Assembly: GCF_006385595.1 (NCBI RefSeq)
Contig: NZ_CP041046.1
Span: forward strand, 1,860,001 to 1,924,000
DNA: 64,000 bases
From: Luteibacter pinisoli
GTDB lineage: Bacteria; Pseudomonadota; Gammaproteobacteria; Xanthomonadales; Rhodanobacteraceae
Direction: 5' to 3'
In this document: positions 16,205-26,983 of the stretch, piece by piece
How the letters are laid out: the number at the start of each line of letters is the position of its first letter
How positions within the stretch are numbered: position 1 is the stretch's first letter
The notes under the pieces: generated by a model
What the model was told of the DNA's origin: nothing
Seen by the model: only the letters and a program-made list of their open reading frames with translations
Databases searched by the model: none
Made by a program: the position numbers and the translations under genes

Positions 16205-18639
16205 GCCACGCCCTTTTCCAGGCTCGCCACCATGCGCTCCACGCGCGATTTCCAGTCGTCCGTGGCGATGCCGCCGCGCAGCCGCTCCACCCAGAGCGGG
16301 AACGCCAGCGGGCTCAGCCGTTTCGGTTCCTGCCACAGCAAACGGGAGCGCGCGATGCGCAACAGGCAGGCGCGCAGGCGGGTGAAGTCGAGCTGCTGGT
16401 CAAGCACTTCGCGTTCGGCCTGCCATAGGAGGGGATGGCCCGGATCGTGCCGGCGCAGCACGTCGAACAACAGCCCGCTGGAGGCCTGCAACTGACGCAG
16501 GGTTTTGGCCTGCGCGGGATAGCCGTTGAAGACCAGGCCAGCCACGCGGGCGATCTCGCGGAACTGGCGGCGGGCGAGTTCGGAGAGATTCACGCTGGCG
16601 CGGATATCGCTGCGCAGGCCCGCGGGATGCAGGAGTTGGCGCATCGTTTCGGCGTCGAGCGCCGGCATCCGCGCGGCGGTGATCGTCAGGCCGTAGTCGT
16701 TCACCGCGTAGCCGTAATCGCCCGGCTGGATACGTGCCAGGCGCCACGCCAGCACAGCCGCCAGGCCTTCATGGGCGAGCCGTCCGGCAAACGGAAACAC
16801 GAACAGGTAGTCGCCTTCCCGCGTCCGTGTGCGCTCGCACAGTGTTTCATCAAGCATGGGCACGGCGGACTGCGCGCGCTGGATGGCCAGCAAGGGACCC
16901 AGCGCGCGCATCTCCGCACTGCGCGGATCAGGCGAAGCAAGCGCGCGGCGCAGTTCGTCGGAGAGTTCGCCGGACAAGGGCAGGCGGCCGCCCATCCAGC
17001 GCGGGACGCCGCCACGACGATTCGGTGCGGCGCGCACGTACGCCGTCATCTCGCGCACGCGCACGAGTTCGAGGTTGCGGCCAGCGAACAGGAAACGGTC
17101 GCCCGGGCGCAGGCGCGAGACGAAGCTTTCCTCCACCGTGCCCAGCCGTGCGCCCTTCATGTAACGCACCTGCAGCGTGCCATCGGACGTGATGGTGCCG
17201 ATGGACAGCCGGTGCATGCGCGCCACGCGGCTGCTCTCCACGCCATAGCGGCCATCGGTTTCGACCAGCTTGTGGTATTCGGGATAGCTCGCCAGCGCGG
17301 AGCCCCCCGTGCAGAGATAGGCCAGCACGGCATCGAAGCGCTCGCGCGGCAGGTTCGCGTAGGCCAGCGAGGCGGTGATTTCGGCGTAGGCGTCGTCAGC
17401 GGTGAAGCCACCGGCCAGCGCCATCGTCATCAGGTGCTGCGCCAGCACATCCAGGCAGCCGCGCATCGGGTGGCGCGGTTCGAGGTGGCCTTCGTCCAGC
17501 GCGCGGCGGGCCGCGTCCACTTCGGCCAGTTCCAGCAGGTGCGTGGGCACGCAGAGGATGCGCGAGGGCATGCCTGGCTGGTGACCGCTGCGGCCGGCCC
17601 GTTGCAGCAGGCGCGCGACGCTCTTGGGGCTGCCCACCTGGATGACGCGGTCCACCGTGGAGAAGTCCACGCCGAGGTCCAGGCTGGAGGTCGCCACCAC
17701 GCAGCGCAGGGCACCGACGCGCAGGCCTTCCTCGGTGGCGAAGCGCAGCTTCGGATCGATGGAGCCGTGGTGAAGCGCGAGCGTGTCCTGCGACTCCGGC
17801 CACACGGAGGCAAGGGCCTCGTGCCACAGTTCCGCCTGCGAACGCGTGTTGGCGAAGACGAGGCTGCTGCGTGCCTGCATCACCGCCTTGAGCACGCGCG
17901 GCAGTTGGGTCAGGCCCAGGTGCCCGGCCCAGGGGAATCGTTCATTCCCCTCGGGCACGGCGGTTTCGATGAGGGTCTTCTTGCGCGACGCGGCGCCCAC
18001 CAGCACGCCGTCGCCTGACAGGGCGCGCAACGCTTCGTCCAGGTTGCCCAGCGTGGCGGAGAGGCCCCAGATGCGCGCCTCGGGCTGCCAGTGGCGCAGG
18101 CGGGTGAGGCCGAGCTGGAGCAGGGTGCCACGCTTGTTGCCGACCAGCTCGTGCCACTCATCGACGACGACGCCGCGCAGTCGGGCGAAGCGCTCGCGGG
18201 CATCGGGATAGCTGAGCAGCAGGGCCAGGCTTTCCGGTGTCGTCACCAGCAGCTCGCAGGCGCCGCGGCGCAGCCTCGCGCGCTCGGCGCTGCCGCTGTC
18301 GCCCGTACGCCGCAGCACCCGCCACGGCAGGTCCATCGCTTCGACAGCCGCGGTGAGATGTTGCGCGGTGTCGGTGGCCAGTGACCGCAGCGGTGTGATC
18401 CACAGCAGGCGTAAGCCGGTGCCCGGATTCAGCACCCCGTCGATCAGCGGGCCGCCCGCCGCCGCGAGGGTTTTGCCGGTGCCCGTCGGCGCATGCACGA
18501 GGCCATGGCGGCCTTCGCCCCAGTGTTTCCAGGCGGCACGCTGGAACGGCGCCGGCCGGCGCTCCTGTTCGGCGAACCACGCCCGCAGGCGCGCTTCAGC
18601 CCGACGCCAGGCGGCGGAGGTCGTCGAGTTTGTCGGCAT
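16201..18639 (-). CDS. Ligase-associated DEXH-box helicase (Lhr-type)
   Basis: Superfamily 2 helicase of 812 aa resembling Lhr-core. Walker A A-P-T-G-T-G-K-T lies at residues 50-57, the DEXH box reads D-E-W-H, and motif VI reads Q-R-A-G-R-S-G-H. The C-terminal half contains the winged-helix and Lhr-specific region (G-D-R-F-L-F-A-G-R). In other bacteria this helicase is co-encoded with an ATP-dependent DNA ligase, an exonuclease and PdeM and is proposed to act on damaged DNA. The start (M-P-T-N-S) overlaps the ligase 3' end by 44 bases; the longer frame is antisense-like. Confidence 0.92.
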   Translation of the reverse strand: MPTNSTTSAAWRRAEARLRAWFAEQERRPAPFQRAAWKHWGEGRHGLVHAPTGTGKTLAAAGGPLIDGVLNPGTGLRLLWITPLRSLATDTAQHLTAAVEAMDLPWRVLRRTGDSGSAERARLRRGACELLVTTPESLALLLSYPDARERFARLRGVVVDEWHELVGNKRGTLLQLGLTRLRHWQPEARIWGLSATLGNLDEALRALSGDGVLVGAASRKKTLIETAVPEGNERFPWAGHLGLTQLPRVLKAVMQARSSLVFANTRSQAELWHEALASVWPESQDTLALHHGSIDPKLRFATEEGLRVGALRCVVATSSLDLGVDFSTVDRVIQVGSPKSVARLLQRAGRSGHQPGMPSRILCVPTHLLELAEVDAARRALDEGHLEPRHPMRGCLDVLAQHLMTMALAGGFTADDAYAEITASLAYANLPRERFDAVLAYLCTGGSALASYPEYHKLVETDGRYGVESSRVARMHRLSIGTITSDGTLQVRYMKGARLGTVEESFVSRLRPGDRFLFAGRNLELVRVREMTAYVRAAPNRRGGVPRWMGGRLPLSGELSDELRRALASPDPRSAEMRALGPLLAIQRAQSAVPMLDETLCERTRTREGDYLFVFPFAGRLAHEGLAAVLAWRLARIQPGDYGYAVNDYGLTITAARMPALDAETMRQLLHPAGLRSDIRASVNLSELARRQFREIARVAGLVFNGYPAQAKTLRQLQASSGLLFDVLRRHDPGHPLLWQAEREVLDQQLDFTRLRACLLRIARSRLLWQEPKRLSPLAFPLWVERLRGGIATDDWKSRVERMVASLEKGVA

Positions 18640-20191
18640 CGCGTATCGCAAGGTCGGTGCGCCAGCGCAGGATGCGCGGGAAGCGCACCGCCACGCCGGC
18701 CTTGTGGCGCCCCGAGGCCTGGATGGCCTCGAAGGCGAGTTCAAACACATGGGTGGGTTCCACCGAACGCACGGGGCCGAAGCGATCGATGGTGTGCGCG
18801 CGGATCCAGCGGTCCAGCTGGCCGATCTCCTTGTCGTCGAGGCCGGAGTAGGCCTTTGCCACCGGCACCAGGGCTTCGCCATCCCACACGCCGAACGTGT
18901 AGTCGGTGAACAGGCCCGAGCGACGGCCGTGGCCAGGCTGGGCGTAAAGCAGCACGGCGTCGATGGTGTACGGGTCCACCTTCCACTTCCACCAGTCGCC
19001 GCGCTTGCGGCCCACGCGGTACGGCGAATCCAGGCGCTTTAGCATCAGGCCTTCCGTACGGCGCTCGCGCGACTCGTTGCGAATGGCGGTGAGGTCGGAC
19101 CAGGCATGGGCCTCGACGGCGACGGAGAGCATGAAGGTGGGTGCCTTGCCTTCCAGCAGCGCGGCAAGGCGGGCGCGCCGCTCGATCAGCGGTGTTTCGC
19201 GCAGGTCCTTGCCGTCGAACTCGAGCAGGTCGTACGCCATCAGCCGCACGGGTGTGTCGGCCAGCAGTTTCGCGCCGGGCTTCAGCTTGCCGATGCGCTT
19301 CTGCAAGGCGGCGAAGGGCAACGGGTGCGCCTCGTCGAGCGCCCAGGCGAGGATTTCGCCATCGATGACGCAGCCATCGGGCAAGGCACGCGCGGCGGTC
19401 TCCAGCTCGGGGAAGCGGCCGTCGAGGCGCTCTTCGCCGCGCGACCACAGGATGGCATCGTCGCCGCGGCGCATCAGCTGGGCACGGATGCCGTCCCATT
19501 TCCACTCGGCCACCCACGCGTCGACCGGGCCGAGCGATTCCACCTCGTGTTCCAGCGGGGAAGCGAGGAAGAACGGGTAGGGCCGGTCACCCGCATGTTC
19601 GTCGGCGCGCTCGGGCTCGGCCAGCGCACGAAATGCCGTCGCTGAAGGCTTCCACGTGCCGCTCAGGCGGTGCGCAATCAGATCGGTGGGGTGTGCGGTC
19701 CACTGGGCGATGGCCTGGACGACAAGACGGTGGGACACGCCGACGCGCAACGAACCCGTCAGCAGCTTGTTCACCAGGAACACCTGCGCCGCGGGCAGTT
19801 CACGCCACCAATCACGCAGCACGTCGATCCGTTCGGCCGATTCAAGCCGCGAGAGCGAGGGCAGCCGGGCTTCCATCCACACGTGCAGGGGCGTGTCGAC
19901 GCCTTCGCTCTCCTGGCGCGGCAGCATCAACGCGATGGTTTCCGCGAGGTCGCCGACATGCGCGTAGCTGTCGTCGATCAGCCATTCCGCATAACCGGTT
20001 TCCGCAGCAAGCGCGGCACGGAGTTCGGTGGAGGTAGCCGTGCGTTTCAGCTTGCCGCCACCGAGGACATACACCGCCCATGCGGCATCTTCCGCCGGTG
20101 CGTCGGCAAAGTACGCCGCCATGGCATCGCGCTTGGCCGACGTGGACGCGGTGCGGTCCAGCGCGTCGTACAGCGCGGCAAAGCGGCGCAT
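18596..20191 (-). CDS. Ligase-associated ATP-dependent DNA ligase
   Basis: ATP-dependent DNA ligase of 531 aa, distinct from the housekeeping NAD-dependent LigA. An N-terminal helical domain (residues 1-200) precedes the adenylation motif K-W-D-G at 231-234, with K231 the AMP-binding Lys. Later nucleotidyltransferase motifs include D-G-E-I-L-A-W, E-G-L-M-L-K and W-W-K-W-K. The C-terminal OB fold ends near residue 520. One-base overlap with the exonuclease stop and 44-base overlap with the helicase start. Confidence 0.94.
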   Translation of the reverse strand: MRRFAALYDALDRTASTSAKRDAMAAYFADAPAEDAAWAVYVLGGGKLKRTATSTELRAALAAETGYAEWLIDDSYAHVGDLAETIALMLPRQESEGVDTPLHVWMEARLPSLSRLESAERIDVLRDWWRELPAAQVFLVNKLLTGSLRVGVSHRLVVQAIAQWTAHPTDLIAHRLSGTWKPSATAFRALAEPERADEHAGDRPYPFFLASPLEHEVESLGPVDAWVAEWKWDGIRAQLMRRGDDAILWSRGEERLDGRFPELETAARALPDGCVIDGEILAWALDEAHPLPFAALQKRIGKLKPGAKLLADTPVRLMAYDLLEFDGKDLRETPLIERRARLAALLEGKAPTFMLSVAVEAHAWSDLTAIRNESRERRTEGLMLKRLDSPYRVGRKRGDWWKWKVDPYTIDAVLLYAQPGHGRRSGLFTDYTFGVWDGEALVPVAKAYSGLDDKEIGQLDRWIRAHTIDRFGPVRSVEPTHVFELAFEAIQASGRHKAGVAVRFPRILRWRTDLAIRDADKLDDLRRLASG

Positions 20192-21210
20192 CAGTCGCCT
20201 TCCTCGCTGGTACGCACGTCAGGCATCGCACCCAGCGAACGCAGGGCGCGTGCATCGTGGCCGCGTTCGCGCAGGTGGCGGATGAGGGCCTCGCCGTCGC
20301 CGTGGGTGACGTAGATGCGTTTCGCCCCGCAGTCTTCCACGCTGCGGATCAGCCCCGGCCAGTCGGCGTGGTCGGAGACGATGAAGCCGCGATCGTAGCC
20401 ACGACGCCGGCGCGCGCCGCGCACCTGCATCCATCCCGACGCGAAGCCTGTCGAGGCCTTAGAGAATCGCTTCATCCAGGTTGATCCCGCCGCGGAGGGC
20501 GGCGCGACGATGAGTTCGCCGGCGAAGTCGCGGCCGCGCGCGGTGTCGCTCACCGGCAGCGTCGGCACCATCGTCACGCCCGCCTCGCGGTAGGCCTCGA
20601 CCAGGCGCACCATCGCGCCGTGCAACCAGACGGCGCGATCGGTGCGCGTGGAGAGTTCGGCGAGGATGCGTTGCGCCTTGCCCAGCGCATAACAGAACAA
20701 CACGGCCGGGATGCCGCGTTCGGCGCAGTCGTTCCACCACGCCATCAGCTCGTCGATCACCTCGTCCATCGGTGGCCATCGATAGATCGGCAGGCCAAAC
20801 GTCGATTCGGTGACGAACACATCGCAGGGCACCGGTTCGAACGGCACGCAGGTGGGGTCCGGATCGCGCTTGTAATCCCCCGACACCACCGCGACCTTGC
20901 CGCGGCCCTCGATGCGTACCTGCGCGGCGCCCAGCACATGCCCGGAAGGGTGCAGGCTGAGCGTGGTCTCGCCGAGGGTGAAACGCTCGCCGTAGTCGTA
21001 CGCGCGAATCGTCGACGTCGCGCCGAGGCGCTCACGCATCAGGCCGATGCCCGCGCTCGCCACGTGATACAGCGCGCTGCCCGCCCGCGCGTGGTCGCCG
21101 TGTGCGTGCGTCACCACCGCCCGCGCGACCGGCAGCATGGGGTCGATGTAGAAATCGCCCGCGGGGCAGTAAAGGCCCTCGGGGCGGGGAAGAAGCAGGT
21201 CGCTGTCCAT
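20191..21210 (-). CDS. Ligase-associated DNA exonuclease (metallo-beta-lactamase fold)
   Basis: Predicted 3' or 5' processing nuclease (339 aa) of the SNM1/beta-CASP-like branch of metallo-beta-lactamases. The zinc motif T-H-A-H-G-D-H lies at residues 34-40, with further ligands in the H-P-S-G-H region and a late S-D-H-A-D-W. It is the first of the four-gene repair operon (exonuclease, ligase, helicase, PdeM). It starts 43 bases after the ABC exporter stop, so it may be read from the exporter's promoter or one inside that gene. Confidence 0.92.
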   Translation of the reverse strand: MDSDLLLPRPEGLYCPAGDFYIDPMLPVARAVVTHAHGDHARAGSALYHVASAGIGLMRERLGATSTIRAYDYGERFTLGETTLSLHPSGHVLGAAQVRIEGRGKVAVVSGDYKRDPDPTCVPFEPVPCDVFVTESTFGLPIYRWPPMDEVIDELMAWWNDCAERGIPAVLFCYALGKAQRILAELSTRTDRAVWLHGAMVRLVEAYREAGVTMVPTLPVSDTARGRDFAGELIVAPPSAAGSTWMKRFSKASTGFASGWMQVRGARRRRGYDRGFIVSDHADWPGLIRSVEDCGAKRIYVTHGDGEALIRHLRERGHDARALRSLGAMPDVRTSEEGD

Positions 21211-21253
21211 GACGCCGACGCTAGGGGGCGCGGCGTCAAGGGGGTGGCAACGC

Positions 21254-23017
<1,764 letters not shown>

Positions 23018-23076
23018 TCGTCTACCTTGGCCCTGACCATTGGCCAACGGATGGGGCCGGGCAGTGCAGTATTCAA

Positions 23077-23104
23077 TTGCTGCAACCCAAAATTGCGGTA
23101 TGCT
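23077..23104 (+). promoter_or_regulatory. Candidate sigma-70 promoter
   Basis: TTGCTG and TATGCT with a 16-base spacer, about 100 bases upstream of the GTG start at 23205, in the gap between divergent genes. Both boxes match the consensus at four of six bases. Confidence 0.4.
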
Positions 23105-23204
23105 CCCGCCGTCGGAGACAGGGGCAGGGAAGCGCCGACACGCACACCCGGACCACGTGCGAGCAAGGGGAAGGCTTCACCTGCGATGTCAAAGGAATGG
23201 ATCG

Positions 23205-23642
23205 GTGCGCGCATCTCTCTTCAGTGTTGCCCTGCTTGGCCTGGCCGTGTCGTTTTCCGCCCATGCCACCAACGCCTACAGCAAAGCCTCCACCGCCGTC
23301 GCCGACAGCTGGCTTGGCCACGATGCCAGCGAGCTGCTTGTGCAATGGCCGGTGGATCGCGGCTTCACCTCCTACGAGGTGAGCAAGACGGGCGAGACCG
23401 CCTACGAATACAACTTCGGCAGCGAAGCGTATTCGTACGACTCCTCCAATACCCAGGCCGTCGGCCAGATGGGCAACACGCTCATCCTGCAGACCACCAA
23501 CGAACACCATGACGTGGCGGCCGAGCACCATTGCACCGTCACGTTCTACGCCAATGCCGACGGCATCATCAGCCGCTACGAATACGACGGCGTGAAATGC
23601 GCGCCGTACATCCGCAGCTGGGGCCGGCCGAAGAATCGCTGA
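23205..23642 (+). CDS. Hypothetical secreted protein
   Basis: Protein of 145 aa with a clear signal peptide (R-A-S-L-F-S-V-A-L-L-G-L ... F-S-A-H-A). The mature part contains A-D-S-W-L-G-H-D-A-S-E-L-L-V-Q-W-P, a pattern seen in small uncharacterised proteobacterial periplasmic proteins, and three Cys. No function can be assigned. GTG 23205 is chosen because AAAGGA lies 9 bases upstream and the signal peptide begins there; an upstream ATG in frame would add about 55 residues with no signal. Confidence 0.7.
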   Translation: MRASLFSVALLGLAVSFSAHATNAYSKASTAVADSWLGHDASELLVQWPVDRGFTSYEVSKTGETAYEYNFGSEAYSYDSSNTQAVGQMGNTLILQTTNEHHDVAAEHHCTVTFYANADGIISRYEYDGVKCAPYIRSWGRPKNR

Positions 23643-23701
23643 CGCGACGCCCGCGTCCGGCGTACGGGCGCACTCCCCTCAAACATCGTTGAAGGTGACA
23701 C

Positions 23702-24142
23702 ATGAAATGGATGCTCTCCGCCATGCTGGCGGTTACTTCGCTCGTCCCGTTCGCTTCCAGCCACGCGCAGTCGCTGCGCCACGGCACCATCGTCGACATG
23801 ACCCCGATTGATAATCGCGGCGACGACGAGAGCGAGCAGCACAAGCAGGGCAAGCAGATGGGCAAGGTGCTCGGTGGCTTGTTCGGCATGGGCGCATCGC
23901 GCGTCTCCAATACCGCGACCGGTACCGAACTCATCGGCAAGGGCTCGATGGCGGCCGGTGAACAGATCGGCGGCAACATCGCGGGCGAAGGCCCCGCCGC
24001 GCATTACATGGTGAAGCTGAAGCTCGACGACGGAAAGACCATGGCGCTGGTGCAGACGGGCCAGGGCGTGAAGGGCCTGAGCGTCGGCAGCAAGGTCGCC
24101 ATCAGTGGTAGCGGTCAGGATGCGCGGCTCGCCGCGGAGTGA
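23702..24142 (+). CDS. Secreted glycine-rich protein, SlyB-like
   Basis: Exported protein of 146 aa with a signal peptide ending S-S-H-A-Q. The middle (residues 55-100) has spaced glycines (G-K-V-L-G-G-L-F-G-M-G, G-S-M-A-A-G-E-Q-I-G-G) like the glycine-zipper segment of SlyB-type envelope proteins, and the tail is a small beta domain (M-V-K-L-K-L-D-D-G-K-T-M-A-L-V-Q). No lipobox Cys is present. Function unknown; probable outer-membrane or periplasmic stress-type protein. Confidence 0.65.
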   Translation: MKWMLSAMLAVTSLVPFASSHAQSLRHGTIVDMTPIDNRGDDESEQHKQGKQMGKVLGGLFGMGASRVSNTATGTELIGKGSMAAGEQIGGNIAGEGPAAHYMVKLKLDDGKTMALVQTGQGVKGLSVGSKVAISGSGQDARLAAE

Positions 24143-24155
24143 TGCATTGAGTGTC

Positions 24156-24189
24156 ACGGGGCGAAAGATCTTGCGATCCTTCGCCCCGT
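24156..24189 (+). terminator. Terminator-like hairpin
   Basis: 15-bp inverted repeat (ACGGGGCGAAAGATC / GATCCTTCGCCCCGT) with one mismatch and a 4-base loop, 13 bases after the preceding stop. Only a short TTTA follows. Likely terminates the SlyB-like gene. Confidence 0.65.
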
Positions 24190-24209
24190 TTAGATGAAGC
24201 TGAATCACA

Positions 24210-24223
24210 GACGTGCGCACGTC
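24210..24223. promoter_or_regulatory. 14-bp perfect palindrome upstream of His-rich peptide gene
   Basis: GACGTGCGCACGTC is a perfect palindrome 68 bases before the ATG at 24291. It could be an operator, but the regulator is unknown and GC-rich palindromes of this size also occur by chance. Confidence 0.3.
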
Positions 24224-24290
24224 GTCATTTGTATTGACTCACCTGCGCGGAACGGCCACGTTGTCACCCACCACACACCGGGAGCACAGC

Positions 24291-24503
24291 ATGACCCTCA
24301 CCACGAACAGCACCACCGCGCGACGTCGTTCGCGCCTTCTCGCCATGATCGTGCTCGGCGCCGCCGTCCTCGCGCCGTTCGCCGCCAATGCCGATGACCA
24401 TCACCCGCCGCATCATCGCCACCAGGTGTGCCACAACGTGCGCGTGCACGATCATCACGGCCACTACCACAAGCAGCGCCAGTGCCATTGGGTGAACCGC
24501 TAA
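24291..24503 (+). CDS. Small secreted histidine-rich protein
   Basis: Protein of 70 aa with a signal peptide (basic R-R-R-S-R then hydrophobic, ending A-A-N-A-D). The mature peptide of about 35 residues holds 12 His and 2 Cys, with D-D-H-H-P-P-H-H-R-H and H-D-H-H-G-H-Y-H. This composition suggests binding of transition metals (Cu, Ni, Co, Zn or Fe) in the periplasm, but no family is recognised. It sits directly upstream of the efflux operon at 24612. Start with GGAG 8 bases upstream. Confidence 0.7.
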   Translation: MTLTTNSTTARRRSRLLAMIVLGAAVLAPFAANADDHHPPHHRHQVCHNVRVHDHHGHYHKQRQCHWVNR

Positions 24504-24515
24504 GCACCACATATC

Positions 24516-24550
24516 GTGGCGGGCAGCGGGTATTTCCCGTGGCCCGCCAC
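24516..24550 (+). terminator. Strong hairpin after His-rich gene
   Basis: GTGGCGGGC / GCCCGCCAC outer stem enclosing a CGGG / CCCG inner stem, 12 bases after the stop codon. No T-run, so termination is uncertain; it would separate the peptide gene from the efflux operon. Confidence 0.5.
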
Positions 24551-24611
24551 AGATATTCGTAAGGCTGGCCCGTTAGCGTGGTGAATGTGTCCCCCGGAAC
24601 GTTCGCTACAC

Positions 24612-25943
24612 ATGCATGGATTCCCCCTTCGCCTACTGATCCTGGCCCTTGCGCTATGCCTCCTGCCGGCCTGTGCGCGCTATAGCCGCCTGCCGCTGGA
24701 TGCCAACGCCCGCTACGCCGCCTCGGTGGCCGCCCTTGAAGGCGCGCCGACCTCCCAGGCGCCCCTCGGCGAGGCCGAGGTCAGCCAGCTCATCCTGCAG
24801 AACAATCCCTCGCTGAAGCTCGCGGCCCTGCGCCGGGCCGAAGCGCGCTCGCAGGCCGAATCCGGGGCCTTGCTGCCCAATCCCTCGTTCTCAGGCAGCC
24901 TGGGTTATCTGCTGTCCGGCGACGGCAACGCCACGGCCTGGACGGCCGCCCTGACCGAGCCGGTAAACGCATGGATCATCCTGCGTGCGCGGCGCGACGA
25001 GGCGAAGGCGGCCACTGCGGAAGTGGACGCGAGCCTCGCCTGGGAGGCCTGGCAGACGCTGGCCCGGGGTCGCCAGCTGGTAGCGGATGTGGTCCTGGGC
25101 GATCAGTTGCTCGACGCGCAGTCGCAACTGGCCAGCACGCTCCAGCGCCAGTGGACCACCGTCGCCGCCGCGCAAGGCCGTGGTGATCTCGATGCCACCA
25201 CGACGGCGCCGATCGCACAGGCGGCCAGCGAGGCGGCGCAGGCCGCCGCGGAAACCGAGCGCGGCGTGGCCGCCCAGCGCCGCGAGCTGCGTGCCCTGAT
25301 GGGTTTGTCGTTCGACGCGCCGCTGCCACTCGCACCGCTGGCGCCGGTCGTCCCGCTGGATGACCACGCCGCCACCGCCGCGCTGCAGACGCTGCCACGG
25401 CACCGTCCCGATCTCGTCGCGCTCGCCATGGGTTACGACGCCCAGGACGCGCGATTCCGCGCTGCCGTGCTCTCGCAGTTCCCGGCCTTGTCCGTCGGCT
25501 ATGCCGCCTCGCAGGACAACAGCCGGGTGAAGAACGGTGGTCCGGCGGTGACCATCGACCTGCCGATCTTCGACCAGGGCCGCGTGCAAGCCGACGCCGA
25601 GGGCGTCACCCGGCAGCGTCTCCACGAGGAATACAGCCAGCGCGTCGCGGATGCGCACGACGAAGTACGCGCCCTGATGGCCGCCCAGCACGTCGCCGAA
25701 CGCCAGCTCGCCCAGGCCACGCAGGCCTCGACGCTCACGGCGGATCGAACGGACGGTGCGGCGGCCGCTCTCGACCGGGGCGATCTCGACCGCCAGGCCT
25801 ATACCGACCTTAGCGTGGCGTCGCTCTCACGCCGCGTCGCCGTCTTGCGCACCGAGCTCGCGGTGCGCGAACAACGGATCGGCCTCGATACCCTGCTGGG
25901 TATCGGCATGCCGGACATCGCTTCCGATAAGGACATCCGCTGA
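24612..25943 (+). CDS. TolC-family outer-membrane efflux lipoprotein
   Basis: Outer-membrane channel of an efflux system (443 aa). A lipoprotein signal ends L-L-P-A-C-A-R. The body is the long helical/barrel repeat of TolC/CusC proteins, with Ala/Gln-rich heptads near residues 85-110 and 320-400. It starts a five-gene cluster in which each gene overlaps the next. The first in-frame ATG at 24585 would put 9 residues before the signal, so 24612 is preferred. Confidence 0.88.
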   Translation: MHGFPLRLLILALALCLLPACARYSRLPLDANARYAASVAALEGAPTSQAPLGEAEVSQLILQNNPSLKLAALRRAEARSQAESGALLPNPSFSGSLGYLLSGDGNATAWTAALTEPVNAWIILRARRDEAKAATAEVDASLAWEAWQTLARGRQLVADVVLGDQLLDAQSQLASTLQRQWTTVAAAQGRGDLDATTTAPIAQAASEAAQAAAETERGVAAQRRELRALMGLSFDAPLPLAPLAPVVPLDDHAATAALQTLPRHRPDLVALAMGYDAQDARFRAAVLSQFPALSVGYAASQDNSRVKNGGPAVTIDLPIFDQGRVQADAEGVTRQRLHEEYSQRVADAHDEVRALMAAQHVAERQLAQATQASTLTADRTDGAAAALDRGDLDRQAYTDLSVASLSRRVAVLRTELAVREQRIGLDTLLGIGMPDIASDKDIR

Positions 25944-26983
25944 TGCATCGCCTTGTGGTTTTTACTTTCTCGCTCGCTTCCATCCTGCTGGCGGCTTGCC
26001 AGGCATCGCCCGGTGACGAATCCAGCCATGAGGTGGCTTCGGCGGCGGTTCGTGTGACGAAGCCAAAGCAGGGCGTGTTGCCGCGTACCGTCGTGGCGTG
26101 GGGCGAAGCCAGCACCGGGCCGGCCTATCAGCGGGCGGTGGCGTTCGGCGCGGACGGTGCGCTGGCGTCGCTCACCGTGGGGCTCGGCGAGCATGTGCAT
26201 GCGGGGCAGGTGATCGGGACGTTCGCGCTTTCCCCGACGGCCACGGCCGCCCGGAACCAGGCCACCACCGCGCTTGCCGTCGCCACGCAGGCGCTCGCAC
26301 GCAGCCAGCGGCTGCACCAGGACGCGCTGGCCACCAACGATGACGTGGCCCAGGCGGAGAAAGCCGTCGCCGACGCGCGCGCCAACCTCGCCACGTTCCC
26401 CGCAACAACGCATGGCGGCAGCGTGCCGCTGCGCGCGCCGGCCGACGGCACCGTCACGAGCATCGCGGCGTCGGTCGGCCAGGGCGTGCCGGCGAACGGC
26501 ACGCTGCTGACGATCACACCGTCATCGGGGCTGGTGTTTGCCGGTGGCCTTGAGCCGCGCGATGCCATGAGTGTGCGTAACGCCATGCCCGTCGCGCTGC
26601 TGCCGGTGGGTGGCGGTGAGGCGATGCATGGCACCGTCACCGGTATCGGCGACGCCATCGATGCGCAGACGCGCCTGGTGCCCGTGCGCATCCAGCCCGA
26701 CCACGCGGTGCTCGCCGGCAGCGCCTGGCGCGCCGAGATCACCGTGGGCCAGGCGGCGGGGTGGCTGATGCCGGCGGATGCCGTGGTCGACGACACCCAG
26801 GGTCGGGCCGTGTACCAGGTGCACGACGGCAAGGCCGCGCGCGTCGCGGTGCACGTGCTGCTCGAACGCGGCGACCAGGTGGTGCTCGACGGGGTCATCG
26901 ACCCCACCGCGCCCATTGTCACCGTCGGCGCACCGCAACTCACCGCAGGCATGGCGGTGGTCACCGCCGAGGGTGGCCGGTGA
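25943..26983 (+). CDS. RND efflux periplasmic adaptor (HlyD/MFP family)
   Basis: Membrane-fusion protein of 346 aa linking pump and outer-membrane channel. The lipoprotein signal ends L-L-A-A-C-Q, placing Cys at residue 19. A short helical hairpin (A-L-A-R-S-Q-R-L-H-Q-D-A) lies inside a lipoyl-like domain, with the closing strand R-A-P-A-D-G-T-V-T-S. Starts at the last base of the TolC-like stop (TGATG) and overlaps the pump gene by GTGA. Confidence 0.88.
   Translation: MHRLVVFTFSLASILLAACQASPGDESSHEVASAAVRVTKPKQGVLPRTVVAWGEASTGPAYQRAVAFGADGALASLTVGLGEHVHAGQVIGTFALSPTATAARNQATTALAVATQALARSQRLHQDALATNDDVAQAEKAVADARANLATFPATTHGGSVPLRAPADGTVTSIAASVGQGVPANGTLLTITPSSGLVFAGGLEPRDAMSVRNAMPVALLPVGGGEAMHGTVTGIGDAIDAQTRLVPVRIQPDHAVLAGSAWRAEITVGQAAGWLMPADAVVDDTQGRAVYQVHDGKAARVAVHVLLERGDQVVLDGVIDPTAPIVTVGAPQLTAGMAVVTAEGGR

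Noticed and set aside
16435..18018. Plus-strand open frame of 527 codons over the helicase gene
   Set aside because: The helicase on the other strand has full Walker A, DEXH and motif VI; the plus frame is a shadow.
24210..24223. Palindrome considered as a definite operator
   Set aside because: It is short and GC-rich in GC-rich DNA; kept only as a low-confidence feature.
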